Source: JBGAHD01 sp044226395 (GTDB lineage: Bacteria; Pseudomonadota; Gammaproteobacteria; Xanthomonadales; Ahniellaceae). Taken from it: a DNA stretch of 64,000 bases. Every line of letters starts with the position of its first letter. Position 1 is the first letter of the stretch. The translations under genes were made by a program, and so were the position numbers. A model generated the notes under the pieces. That model did not search any database, was not told the origin of the DNA, and worked only from the letters and a program-made list of their open reading frames with translations. This document shows positions 1-8,769 of this stretch, one piece after another. The stretch lies in contig JBGAHD010000001.1 in assembly GCA_044226395.1 (NCBI GenBank), positions 124,001 through 188,000 of the forward strand, read 5' to 3'.

Positions 1-139
1 TGCGGTAGCCCGTCACGCCGTGACAACCGGTGCACGTGTAAGCCTTGATGCGTCCGTCGGCGGCATTGCCTTCGACCGCGTGGGCGGGTGCAACAGCGAG
101 GAGAGCCAGCAGGGCGGAGCCAGCGATAGCTTTGCGCAT
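1..139 (-). CDS. periplasmic cytochrome c, N-terminal part only
   Basis: Only the first 46 codons are inside the window; the gene continues past the left edge. The product starts with a Sec-type signal peptide (basic start, hydrophobic core about residues 4-18, likely cleavage after AHA at residue 21). The haem-attachment motif CTGCH follows at residues 36-40, about 15 residues into the mature chain. That spacing is usual for small soluble class I cytochromes c (c4/c5/c553 type) that carry electrons in the periplasm. His40 would be the proximal haem ligand; the distal ligand is out of view. An AAGGA lies about 10 nt before the ATG. The subclass cannot be decided from this fragment. Confidence 0.85.
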   Translation of the reverse strand, partial: MRKAIAGSALLALLAVAPAHAVEGNAADGRIKAYTCTGCHGVTGYR

Positions 140-466
140 GAAGTTCTTGTCCTTGGGGCCAGCGACCCGGCGCTTGCCCGGTCGCAATCAAGCGGCGGAA
201 GTGTAGCGATGCGTGCCATTAATCGCCAGCGGGCGGCCACCGCGATGTCATCGCGCGCGCGCTAAACCCTGCGATCATGGCGCGCATCCAAGCGCGGCCA
301 TCCGCGTCGATGACGCAGGGCGAAGGTCTTCCTCGTTAGCCAGGGGCGACGGGGTCGGCGGCCGGGGCAGCGATCGCGGGTATTTCGCCCCCATGCCGGA
401 ATTCCCCATGACTTGCTACCCACGGCAGAAGCCGTTCTTGCGGATACCTTACGCGCCACAGTGTTG

Positions 467-488
467 GTGTTATATCGAGCTATAACAC
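467..488. promoter_or_regulatory. perfect dyad, likely operator of the RND operon
   Basis: A perfect inverted repeat with 8-bp arms GTGTTATA and TATAACAC around a 6-bp spacer ends 15 bp before the ATG of the RND adaptor gene. It is the most A/T-rich stretch of the 364-bp gap between the divergent cytochrome c and RND genes. The size and position suit a homodimeric repressor that blocks transcription or early elongation; an mRNA hairpin just before the ribosome site is the alternative. No TetR-, MarR- or LysR-type gene lies next to it. The rest of the gap (140-466) shows no gene I can support. Confidence 0.5.
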
Positions 489-503
489 GTCGGGAAACCT
501 TCG

Positions 504-1574
504 ATGAAATTCAAGAAAAACAATATTTTGCGACTCGCCCTCGGTCTTGCCGCGGTCCTGATGCTGTCGGCCTGCCACAAGTCCGGCGACGGCAAGGGCG
601 GCGCCGACAAGGACAAAAAGGAAGAGGCGAGCATTCCCGTCGAAGCCGCCACGGTCACGCGCGCCTCGATTCTGGCCAGCTACACCGGCACCGCCTCGCT
701 CGAGGCCGAGCGCGAGGCCCAGGTCGTGGCCAAGACCAGCGGCGTGCTGCTGAAGCTCTTGGTGGAAGAGGGCGATCGCGTGCGCGAAGGCCAGGTGCTG
801 GCGCGCCTCGACCCCGAGCGTCCGCAACTGGAACTGGCGCGCGCCGAGGCCAATCTGCGTCGCCTCGAGAACGACTTCAATCGCGCCAAGGAGCTGTTCG
901 GCACCAAGCTGATCAGCCAGGAGGCCTACGACAAGATCAAGTTCGATCTCGACACGCAGCGCGCGGCCTATGACCTAGCCAAGCTTGAACTGTCCTACAC
1001 CCAGATCGTCGCGCCGATCGATGGCGTGCTGAGCGAGCGCATGGTCAAGGAAGGCAATCTGATTCAATTGCACGCGCCGATGTTTCGCATCGACGACTTC
1101 GATCCGCTGCTGGCCGTGCTCAACGTGCCCGAGCGCGAATTGAACACGCTGCGTCCCGACCTGCAGGTGACCATGGCCGTCGACGCGCTGCCGGGCGACG
1201 CCTTCACCGGTCGCATCCAGCGCGTGAGTCCGGTGGTTGACGCGGGCACGGGCACGTTCCGCGTGACGTGCGAGTTCCGCGACGAAACCGGTCGCCTGAA
1301 GTCGGGCATGTTCGGTCGCCTGGGCGTGATCTACGACAAGCACGACAACGCGCTGGTGATTCCGCGCGAGGCGCTGATCGACGAAGACGGCGAGACCGCC
1401 GTGTTCCGCGTCGATGGCGACACGGTCAAGCGCGAGACGGTCAAGGTCGGCTATTCCGAAGGCTCGCGCGTGGAAATTCTCGAAGGCCTGAAGGAAGGCG
1501 ATCGCGTCGTCACCGTCGGTCGCGCCGCCGTGCGCGACGGCGCCAAGGTGCAGGTGCTGGAGTCCACGCCGTGA
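504..1574 (+). CDS. RND efflux periplasmic adaptor lipoprotein (HlyD/AcrA type)
   Basis: A membrane-fusion protein that would link the inner-membrane pump(s) encoded downstream to an outer-membrane channel. The first 24 residues form a lipoprotein signal ending in the lipobox LSAC, so Cys24 is the likely lipidated residue anchoring it to the inner membrane. A biotinyl-lipoyl half-motif begins around residue 68, then an alpha-helical hairpin (about 100-150), a second lipoyl half (IVAPIDGVLSER) and beta-barrel and membrane-proximal domains to residue 356. Length is normal for the family. Its stop overlaps the GTG start of the first pump gene, implying translational coupling. No tolC-like gene is in the operon, so the outer-membrane channel must come from elsewhere. 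Substrate unknown. Confidence 0.92.
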   Translation: MKFKKNNILRLALGLAAVLMLSACHKSGDGKGGADKDKKEEASIPVEAATVTRASILASYTGTASLEAEREAQVVAKTSGVLLKLLVEEGDRVREGQVLARLDPERPQLELARAEANLRRLENDFNRAKELFGTKLISQEAYDKIKFDLDTQRAAYDLAKLELSYTQIVAPIDGVLSERMVKEGNLIQLHAPMFRIDDFDPLLAVLNVPERELNTLRPDLQVTMAVDALPGDAFTGRIQRVSPVVDAGTGTFRVTCEFRDETGRLKSGMFGRLGVIYDKHDNALVIPREALIDEDGETAVFRVDGDTVKRETVKVGYSEGSRVEILEGLKEGDRVVTVGRAAVRDGAKVQVLESTP

Positions 1575-4500
1575 ATATCGTCGAGATCGCCACCCGCCGC
1601 CGCGTGACCGTGGCCATGGTCACGGTGACCCTGGTGCTGTTCGGCTTCATCGCGTTGGCCGACCTCAAGGTCAATCTGCTGCCGGATCTGTCGTATCCGA
1701 CGATTACCGTGCGCACCGAATACACCGGCGCCGCGCCGGCCGAAATCGAAAACCTGATCACCGAGCCCGTGGAAGAAGCGGTCGGCGTGGTCAAGAACGT
1801 GCGCAAGCTCCGCTCGGTCTCGCGCACGGGCCAGTCGGACGTGATCCTGGAATTTGCCTGGGGCACGGACATGGACATGGCCGGCCTCGAAGTGCGCGAC
1901 AAGCTCGAAGTGTTGAGCTTGCCGCTGGAAGCGAAGAAGCCCGTGCTATTGCGCTTCGATCCGTCCACGGACCCGATTCTCCGACTGGGTTTGTCGGGCG
2001 AGGGCAAGACCGACACGGTCAACGAAGCCCAGCTCAAGCAATTGCGCCGCTTCGCCGACGATGAATTGAAAAAGCGCCTCGAGCCCATCGACGGCGTGGC
2101 CGCGGTCAAGATTGGCGGTGGTCTCGAGGACGAGATCCAGGTCGACATCGATCAGCAGCGCCTGGCTCAGCTCAATCTCGACGTCAACGCCGTGATCGAG
2201 CGTTTGCGCAACGAAAACGTCAATGTCTCCGGCGGTCGCATCGAGGAAGGCGCGCAGCGCTATCTGGTGCGCACGGTCAATCAGTTCGGCACGGTCGACG
2301 AGATTCGCGACATGCTGGTCACGGTCGACAAGGGCGTGCCGATCCGGATCAAGGACGTCGCCGAAGTGCGTCAGGGCTACAAGGAACGCGAGGCGATCAT
2401 TCGCATCGACGGTCGCGAGGCCGTGGAACTGGCGATCTACAAGGAAGGCGACGCCAACACCGTCGCCGTGGCCGAACTGGTCAAGCGTCAGATCGAGCGC
2501 CTGAAGGAATCGCTGCCCGCCGGCGCGCAGCTGACCACGGTCGACGATCAATCGATCTTCATTCGCCAATCGCTGGCCGAAGTGCGTCAAGCCGCGCTGG
2601 AAGGCGGCGTGCTGGCGATCCTGATCATCTTCTTCTTCCTGCGCGACAGCTGGGCGACGTTCGTGATTTCGTTGTCGCTGCCGGTGTCGATCATCGCGAC
2701 ATTCTTCTTCATGGGGCAGGCCGGCCTCACGCTCAACGTGATGTCGCTGGGCGGACTGGCGCTGGCCACCGGCATGGTGGTCGACGACTCGATCGTGGTG
2801 CTCGAGAACATCGCGCGCATGCGCGAACGCGGCTTGTCGGTGTGGGAATCCGCGCTCAAGGGCGCGGCCGAAGTGTCGATGGCGGTGACCGCGTCGACCC
2901 TGACCACGGTCGCGGTGTTTTTCCCGCTGGTCTTCGTCGAAGGCGTGGCGGGGCAGTTGTTCCGCGATCAGGCGCTGACCGTGAGCATCGCGATGGTGAT
3001 CTCGTTGGTGGTGGCGATGACGCTGATCCCGATGCTTGCCTCGCTGCAGGGCCGCGCGCCGAATGCGTATCCGCCGGAGCCGCGCGTCGAGCCGAGTGGT
3101 CGCGGCTTCTTCGGCACGATCGGTCGTTGGTTGCGCGCCGCGCGCGACTTCGTGCTGCGCGTGGTCGTGATCGTGTTTGGTGGCGTCGGTAGTGGCGTGG
3201 GCTGGGTGCTGGGCAAGATCGGTAATGTCGTGCTGATGCCTTACGACTACGCCGCCGCGCTGTATCACCGCGTGCTGCCGGGCGCGCTCGCTCGGCCCGC
3301 GTTGGTGCTGGGCAGTTCGGCGATCGCGTTCGCGATGGCGATCTTCGTGGTGCCGACCCTGGGCCTGGATCTGATTCCGCAGCTGCAGCAGGGTCGCTTC
3401 GAGATGACCATGAAGCTGCCGCCGGGCACGCCGCTGGCGGAGACCGATGCCCTGGTGCGCCAGGTGCAGCGACAGCACGTCAGCGACAAGTTCGTGCAGT
3501 CGATCTATGGCGTCAGCGGCACGGGCACGCGGCTCGATGCCAATCCGACGGAATCGGGCGAGAACATTGGCCGCTTGTTGATCGCCTTGAAGCCCGGCGC
3601 CGGCGATGCCGGCGAAGCGGCGACGGTCGAGCAATTGCGCGGCACCATCGCCGCGCAGGCGGGTGTTGAAGTGAAGTTCTCGCGTCCGCAGCTCTTCAGC
3701 TTCGCGACGCCGCTGGAAATCGAAATCGCCGGCTATGACTTGGCCTCGCTTGAACGCGCGGGCCGCGATCTGGCTTCGCGCCTGGAGCAGTCCGATCGCT
3801 TCGCCGACATCAAGTCGACCGTGCAGGAAGGCTATCCGGAAGTGCAGATCCGCTTCGATCAGGAGCGCGCCGCCGCGCTGGGCCTGACCACGCGCGAGAT
3901 CGCCGATCAAGTCGTGCGCAAGGTGCGCGGCGAAGTGGCCACGCGCTACAGCTTCCGCGATCGCAAGATCGACGTGCTGGTGCGCGCCAACGAGACGGAG
4001 CGTTCTTCGGTCGAGGACGTGCGCAACCTAATCGTCAATCCGAAGTCAGAGCGTCCGGTGACGCTGTCGGCCGTGGCCGAAGTGATCGCGACCGAAGGCG
4101 CGAGCGAAATCCATCGCACCGACCAAGAGCGCGTGGCCGTGATCTCGGCCAATCTGCGCCATGGCGATCTAGGCACGGCCGTGGCGGAAGTCGAGCGCAT
4201 GCTGCGCGACAAGCCGCTCGCCGCTGGCGTGGAAGTGCGCATCGGCGGTCAGAGCGAGGAACTCGACGCCTCGGTGCGCTCGCTGATCTTCGCGCTGACC
4301 TTGGCGATCTTCCTGGTGTATCTGGTGATGGCCTCGCAGTTCGAATCGCTCCTGCATCCCTTCGTGATCATGTTCACCATTCCGCTGGCCCTGGTTGGCG
4401 CGGTGATGGCGTTGAAGTTCACGGCCACGCCGCTGTCGGTGGTGGTGTTTATCGGTTTGATTCTGCTGGTCGGCATCGTGGTCAAGAACGCGATCGTGCT

Positions 4501-4858
4501 GATCGATCGCGTCAATCAGCTGCGCGAAGAAGGCGTGAGCAAGCGCGCCGCGATCGCGCAAGCGGCCGAATCGCGCCTGCGTCCGATCATCATGACCACG
4601 CTGACCACCTTGCTCGGCTTCCTGCCGTTGGCGATCGGCTCGGGCGATGGCGCCGAAGTGCGCGCGCCGATGGCGATCACCGTGATCGGTGGTCTGGCCG
4701 TGTCGACCTTGTTGACCTTGGTGGTGATCCCGGTCGTGTATGACTTGCTCGACCGTCGCGGCGACGCGTTCTATGTCGAGAAAGGCCGTCGCGCCCGCGC
4801 CAAGTACGAAGACAACGCGGAAGATTCGGCCTCGGCCGAGCCCTCGCGCGCGCACTGA
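1571..4858 (+). CDS. RND (HAE1-type) efflux pump, first subunit
   Basis: An AcrB-like proton-driven inner-membrane pump of 1095 residues. I place the start at the GTG that overlaps the adaptor stop, because the protein then begins with the usual short cytoplasmic segment and TM1 (residues about 9-29); the open frame extends further upstream only as a shadow. The proton-relay residues are present: the TM4 pair Asp405-Asp406 in VVDDSIVVLEN and the TM10 lysine Lys972 in GIVVKNAIVLID. Between TM6 and TM7 (roughly residues 495-570) there is an extra cytoplasmic segment with an additional hydrophobic stretch, longer than in AcrB. It is followed after 11 nt by a second pump gene, so the two may form a mixed trimer as MdtB/MdtC do, or act separately. 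Confidence 0.93.
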   Translation: MNIVEIATRRRVTVAMVTVTLVLFGFIALADLKVNLLPDLSYPTITVRTEYTGAAPAEIENLITEPVEEAVGVVKNVRKLRSVSRTGQSDVILEFAWGTDMDMAGLEVRDKLEVLSLPLEAKKPVLLRFDPSTDPILRLGLSGEGKTDTVNEAQLKQLRRFADDELKKRLEPIDGVAAVKIGGGLEDEIQVDIDQQRLAQLNLDVNAVIERLRNENVNVSGGRIEEGAQRYLVRTVNQFGTVDEIRDMLVTVDKGVPIRIKDVAEVRQGYKEREAIIRIDGREAVELAIYKEGDANTVAVAELVKRQIERLKESLPAGAQLTTVDDQSIFIRQSLAEVRQAALEGGVLAILIIFFFLRDSWATFVISLSLPVSIIATFFFMGQAGLTLNVMSLGGLALATGMVVDDSIVVLENIARMRERGLSVWESALKGAAEVSMAVTASTLTTVAVFFPLVFVEGVAGQLFRDQALTVSIAMVISLVVAMTLIPMLASLQGRAPNAYPPEPRVEPSGRGFFGTIGRWLRAARDFVLRVVVIVFGGVGSGVGWVLGKIGNVVLMPYDYAAALYHRVLPGALARPALVLGSSAIAFAMAIFVVPTLGLDLIPQLQQGRFEMTMKLPPGTPLAETDALVRQVQRQHVSDKFVQSIYGVSGTGTRLDANPTESGENIGRLLIALKPGAGDAGEAATVEQLRGTIAAQAGVEVKFSRPQLFSFATPLEIEIAGYDLASLERAGRDLASRLEQSDRFADIKSTVQEGYPEVQIRFDQERAAALGLTTREIADQVVRKVRGEVATRYSFRDRKIDVLVRANETERSSVEDVRNLIVNPKSERPVTLSAVAEVIATEGASEIHRTDQERVAVISANLRHGDLGTAVAEVERMLRDKPLAAGVEVRIGGQSEELDASVRSLIFALTLAIFLVYLVMASQFESLLHPFVIMFTIPLALVGAVMALKFTATPLSVVVFIGLILLVGIVVKNAIVLIDRVNQLREEGVSKRAAIAQAAESRLRPIIMTTLTTLLGFLPLAIGSGDGAEVRAPMAITVIGGLAVSTLLTLVVIPVVYDLLDRRGDAFYVEKGRRARAKYEDNAEDSASAEPSRAH

Positions 4859-4869
4859 GGAGCGGACCC

Positions 4870-7800
4870 ATGTCGATCGCCGAACTCAGCGTCAAGCGAC
4901 CCGTCAGCACGGTGATGTTCTTCATCTCGCTGATGGTGATCGGCGCCATCGCGGCCGTGCGTCTGCCGCTGGAATTCTTTCCGGCGGTGGATGCGCCCTT
5001 TATCTTCGTCAATGTGCCGTATCCGGGCTCGACCCCGGCCGAGATCGAGCGCACGCTCACGCGCCCGATCGAGGAAGCGTTGTCCACGCTCGCCGGCGTC
5101 AAGCGCATGAACTCGAGCTCGCGTCCGGATGGCGCGCAGATCTTCATGCAGTTCGAATGGGGCGAGGATGTCGCGATCAAGGCCTCGGAGGTGCGTGGCA
5201 AGATCGACGCGATTCGCGGCGAACTGCCCAACGATCTGCAGCGCGTATTCGTGCAGAAGTTCTCCACCGATGACGCGCCGATCCTATCGGTGCGTCTGGC
5301 CAGTAATCAGGATCTGGGCAATTCCTACGAGCTGATCGAGCGCAAGATCAAGCGCCGGCTCGAGCGCCTGCCCGGTGTCGCGCGCGCCGAGATCAATGGC
5401 ATCTCGCCGCCGGAAATCGCGATCGAGCTCAACGCCGACCGCGTGACCGCGCACGGCATTGGCTTGAACGAATTGGCGATGCGCCTGACCGCGGCGAATT
5501 TCTCGATCTCCGGCGGCACCATCGACGACGGCAACAAGCGCCTGCGCGTGCAACCGCTGGGCGAGTTCCGCACGCTCGATGAGATGCGCGCCCTGGTGAT
5601 CTCGCCCACGGGCCTGCGCCTGGGCGACATCGCCACGATTAGCCTGCAGCCGGGCGAAGTGTTCGTGCGTCGCCACTTGGATTTCAAGCCGGCGGTCGGC
5701 ATCGACGTGTTCAAGGAGCGCAACGCCAATCTGGTCGATACCGGTCGGCGCGCTTATGCCGAGGTGGAAGCGATCCAGAAGGACCCCGACCTCGGTGGCA
5801 TCGAGATCTATCTGCTCGATAACCAGGCCGAGGGCGTGGTGACCTCGTTGAAGGACCTGGCCGAGGCGGGCTTCATTGGCACGGTGTTGTCGGTGATCGT
5901 GTTGTTCTTTTTCCTGCGCCACTGGCCGTCGACCTTGATGATTTCGGCGGCGGTGCCGGTGTGCTTCATCATCACGCTCGGCTTGATGTACTTCTTCGGG
6001 CTGTCGCTCAACGTGCTGTCGATGATGGGCTTGCTGCTCGGCGTGGGCATGGTGGTGGACAACGCCGTGGTCGCGGTCGAGAGCATCTATCAGATGCGCG
6101 AGAAGTACGCCGACTCGGCCAAGGCCTCGGTGCTGGGCGTGCGCAATGTCGCGATCGCGCTGTCGGCGGGCACGATCTGCCATTGCATTGTGTTCTTGCC
6201 GAACATCTTCGGTCGGCCCAATCAGATCTCGATCTTCCTGTCGCACGTCGCGATCACGATCACGATTTCGCTGCTGGCCTCGTGGCTGGTGGCGGTGAGC
6301 CTCACGCCGCTGCTGTCGGCGCGGGTGACGCCGCCGAAGTTCGTGCAGCAGGACAGCGCGGTGTCGCGCCTCAAGCAGCGCTACGCGAATGCCTTGGCGT
6401 GGACCTTGCGCAATCGCTGGTGGACCATGGGCGGGACCGCGTTGCTGCTGGCGATCAGTTTCGTGCCGGCGACCATGGTCAAGTTCGACATGTTCCCGGC
6501 GGGTCAGACGCGCCGTCTCGAACTCAACATCGAGCCCAATGGCGTGTACACGCTCGACGAGATGGAACGCGCGGTCGCGCCGCTCGAGCATTGGTTGTAC
6601 GACCGCAAGAAGGAACTCGAGATCGAGTCGGTCTACACCTGGATGAGCGATCAGTTTGGCGGCGGCTTCCGTCTGCGCCTGACCGAGGACAACGCCAAGC
6701 TCAGCGCCGAAGAAATCATGGAGAAGATCCGTCAAGGCCTGCCCAAGCTCGCCATCGGCACGGTCAACTTCGGCGAGCAACAGCGCGGCGGCGGCGAGGG
6801 CATGCAGGTCGCGTTGGTCGGTGATTCCAATGCCGAGTTGCGCAAGCTCGCCGATGTGATCGTGCCGTTGCTGCGCCGGGTCGAGGGTCTGCGCGACGTG
6901 CGCGGCGACGACACCGCGGCCAATCGCGAGATCGCCGTGCACGTCGATCGCGAACGCGCCGCCGCCTATGGCTTCAGCGCCCAGGACGTGGCGCGCTTCA
7001 TCGGTATCGCGTTGCGCGGCGCGCCGCTCAAGGAATTCCGCGGCGCCGATTCGGAAGTGCCCGTGTGGCTGCGTTTCCAGGGTTCGGATCGTGCCTCGAT
7101 CACCGATCTGTCGGACTACAAGCTGCGCGCGCCCAATGGCGAGCAGATTCCGCTGCTGTCCCTGGTCGACGTGCGCGTGCGCGACACCGCCTCGGCGATT
7201 CAGCGCGAGAATCGTCAGACTTCGCTCCCGATCAAGATCAATCTGGCAAAGGATGCCTCGCCCGATCAAGTGCGCGAACGCATCACCGACGCGCTCAAGG
7301 CCGTGACTCTCCCGCCCGGCTATCGCTGGACGTTCGGCGGCGCCTTCGACGAGGAAGACGAGGCCGGCAAGCAGATGGCCTTCAATACCCTGATCGCGCT
7401 AGTGATGATCTACGTGGTGATGGCGGCAGTGTTCGAATCGCTGCTATTCCCGGCGGCGATCCTGACCTCGATCGTGTTCTCGATCTTCGGCGTGTTCTGG
7501 TTCTTCTGGCTTACCGGCACCACGTTCTCGATCATGGCCTCGATCGGTATCTTGATCTTGATGGGCGTGGTGGTGAACAACGGCATCGTCATGGTCGAGC
7601 ACATCAATCAATTGCGCGCGGCCGGGATATCGCGCACCCAGGCCTTGATACAAGGCAGTCGCGATCGCTTGCGACCGGTCTTGATGACCATGGGCACGAC
7701 CATCCTGGGCATGGTGCCGCTGTGTCTGGGTTCGACGCAGATCGGTGGCAATGGCCCGCCGTACTATCCGATGGCGCGCGCGATCGTCGGTGGCCTGATC

Positions 7801-7947
7801 TTCTCGACCTTGATCACGCTGCTGGTGTTGCCCGCGATCTATGCCTTGCTCGACGACCTGCGTCTGAGCACGGGGCGCGTGCTGCGTCGCGCGCGCCGTC
7901 TGCCGGAAGAGCCCGAGATCGCGACGCCCGCGGCCAGCGCGGCCTGA
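4870..7947 (+). CDS. RND (HAE1-type) efflux pump, second subunit
   Basis: A second AcrB-like pump of 1025 residues, the usual family length, preceded by GGAG 8-12 nt before its ATG. TM1 is near residues 13-33 and the two large periplasmic loops and twelve-TM pattern are recognisable. The relay sites differ from the first pump: TM4 has Asp397-Asn398 (VVDN) instead of two aspartates, and the TM10 lysine position is Asn903 (VVVNNGIVMVEH). Many HAE1 proteins carry VVDN, but loss of the lysine equivalent as well suggests a different proton path or a partner role in a mixed trimer. It closes the operon, since the next gene is convergent beyond a hairpin. Substrate unknown. Confidence 0.93.
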   Translation: MSIAELSVKRPVSTVMFFISLMVIGAIAAVRLPLEFFPAVDAPFIFVNVPYPGSTPAEIERTLTRPIEEALSTLAGVKRMNSSSRPDGAQIFMQFEWGEDVAIKASEVRGKIDAIRGELPNDLQRVFVQKFSTDDAPILSVRLASNQDLGNSYELIERKIKRRLERLPGVARAEINGISPPEIAIELNADRVTAHGIGLNELAMRLTAANFSISGGTIDDGNKRLRVQPLGEFRTLDEMRALVISPTGLRLGDIATISLQPGEVFVRRHLDFKPAVGIDVFKERNANLVDTGRRAYAEVEAIQKDPDLGGIEIYLLDNQAEGVVTSLKDLAEAGFIGTVLSVIVLFFFLRHWPSTLMISAAVPVCFIITLGLMYFFGLSLNVLSMMGLLLGVGMVVDNAVVAVESIYQMREKYADSAKASVLGVRNVAIALSAGTICHCIVFLPNIFGRPNQISIFLSHVAITITISLLASWLVAVSLTPLLSARVTPPKFVQQDSAVSRLKQRYANALAWTLRNRWWTMGGTALLLAISFVPATMVKFDMFPAGQTRRLELNIEPNGVYTLDEMERAVAPLEHWLYDRKKELEIESVYTWMSDQFGGGFRLRLTEDNAKLSAEEIMEKIRQGLPKLAIGTVNFGEQQRGGGEGMQVALVGDSNAELRKLADVIVPLLRRVEGLRDVRGDDTAANREIAVHVDRERAAAYGFSAQDVARFIGIALRGAPLKEFRGADSEVPVWLRFQGSDRASITDLSDYKLRAPNGEQIPLLSLVDVRVRDTASAIQRENRQTSLPIKINLAKDASPDQVRERITDALKAVTLPPGYRWTFGGAFDEEDEAGKQMAFNTLIALVMIYVVMAAVFESLLFPAAILTSIVFSIFGVFWFFWLTGTTFSIMASIGILILMGVVVNNGIVMVEHINQLRAAGISRTQALIQGSRDRLRPVLMTMGTTILGMVPLCLGSTQIGGNGPPYYPMARAIVGGLIFSTLITLLVLPAIYALLDDLRLSTGRVLRRARRLPEEPEIATPAASAA

Positions 7948-7957
7948 TCTCGCGAGG

Positions 7958-7984
7958 GCGCGCGGTGGCACCCCCACCGCGCGC
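7958..7984. terminator. GC-rich hairpin between convergent genes
   Basis: An 11-bp perfect stem (GCGCGCGGTGG with CCACCGCGCGC) around a 5-nt loop fills the gap between the end of the RND operon and the end of the convergent response-regulator gene. There is no clear T-run on either side, so it may work as a bidirectional terminator of the strong-stem type or only protect the 3' ends. Confidence 0.55.
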
Positions 7985-8769
7985 TACATCTGCTTGAACA
8001 AATGCAGATAGCTGCGGCTGACCGGCAAGGTCTCGCGGCGATGCTTGAGGTGGATGCTGGCGGTGTCATTGTCCTCGCGCGTGACGTGACTGATCGCGCG
8101 CAGATTCACCACGACGGAACGATGCACCTGCGCGAACTGCGCGGGGTCGAGTTGGTTGAGCACGTCCTTCAGCGCCGTGCTGATCAAGGCTTCGGCCGGC
8201 TCGCCGCCATCGCCGCGCCAGGCGATGCGCGTGTACTTGGTGTCCGAGCGCAGATAATCGATGTCATCGACCGCGATCAGGCGCAATGTGCTGCCGGCTT
8301 GCGCGCGGATCCAGCGCAGCGGCGTCGGTTCGGATTTGCGACGCAGTTGTTCGGCCAGTTGTTGTAGCAAGGCGTCGGTGGCCACGGCGGGTTGCGCGGC
8401 GCGCAGGCGTTCCTTCAGTCGCTCGACCGTCTCCGCCAGGCGCGCCACTTCCACGGGCTTGACCAGATAGTCGAGCACGCCGTGCGCGAAAGCCTGCACC
8501 GCGTATTGCTCGAAGGCGGTGACGAAGACCAGATGCGCGCGTCGACCGATCTCGCGCGCGGCTTCCACGCCCGACAATCCGGGCATGTGCACGTCGAGAA
8601 AACAGATCGCGGGGCGCAGCGCTTCGAACTGCGCCACGGCTTCGCGGCCATTGCGCGCCTGCGCGACGATCTCGAGTTCGGGCCAGGCTTGCGCGAGTTG
8701 TCGCGCCAGCGCTTCGCGCAGCAGCGGTTCGTCGTCGGCGATCAGGGCCGTGGGGCGTTCGAGGGTCAT
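7984..8769 (-). CDS. LytTR-family response regulator
   Basis: A 261-residue DNA-binding response regulator of the LytR/AlgR type. Residues 8-120 are a receiver domain with acidic pocket Asp12-Asp13 and phospho-acceptor Asp59 in FLDVHMPG, plus the conserved Thr and Lys positions (VTAFE, LVKPVE). Residues about 155-258 are a LytTR domain (IDYLRSDTKYTRI, FAQVHRSVVVNLRAI). LytTR domains bind imperfect direct repeats near promoters. Its ATG overlaps the stop of the histidine kinase gene by 4 nt, so the pair is coupled. Target genes are not evident; the two membrane-protein genes ahead of the kinase are the obvious candidates. Confidence 0.93.
   Translation of the reverse strand: MTLERPTALIADDEPLLREALARQLAQAWPELEIVAQARNGREAVAQFEALRPAICFLDVHMPGLSGVEAAREIGRRAHLVFVTAFEQYAVQAFAHGVLDYLVKPVEVARLAETVERLKERLRAAQPAVATDALLQQLAEQLRRKSEPTPLRWIRAQAGSTLRLIAVDDIDYLRSDTKYTRIAWRGDGGEPAEALISTALKDVLNQLDPAQFAQVHRSVVVNLRAISHVTREDNDTASIHLKHRRETLPVSRSYLHLFKQM

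Noticed and set aside
1946..3910. 654-codon open frame on the minus strand opposite the first RND pump
   Set aside because: Composition-driven antisense frame in GC-rich DNA; rich in His, Arg, Gln and Asp with no domain, while the plus strand has an unmistakable pump.
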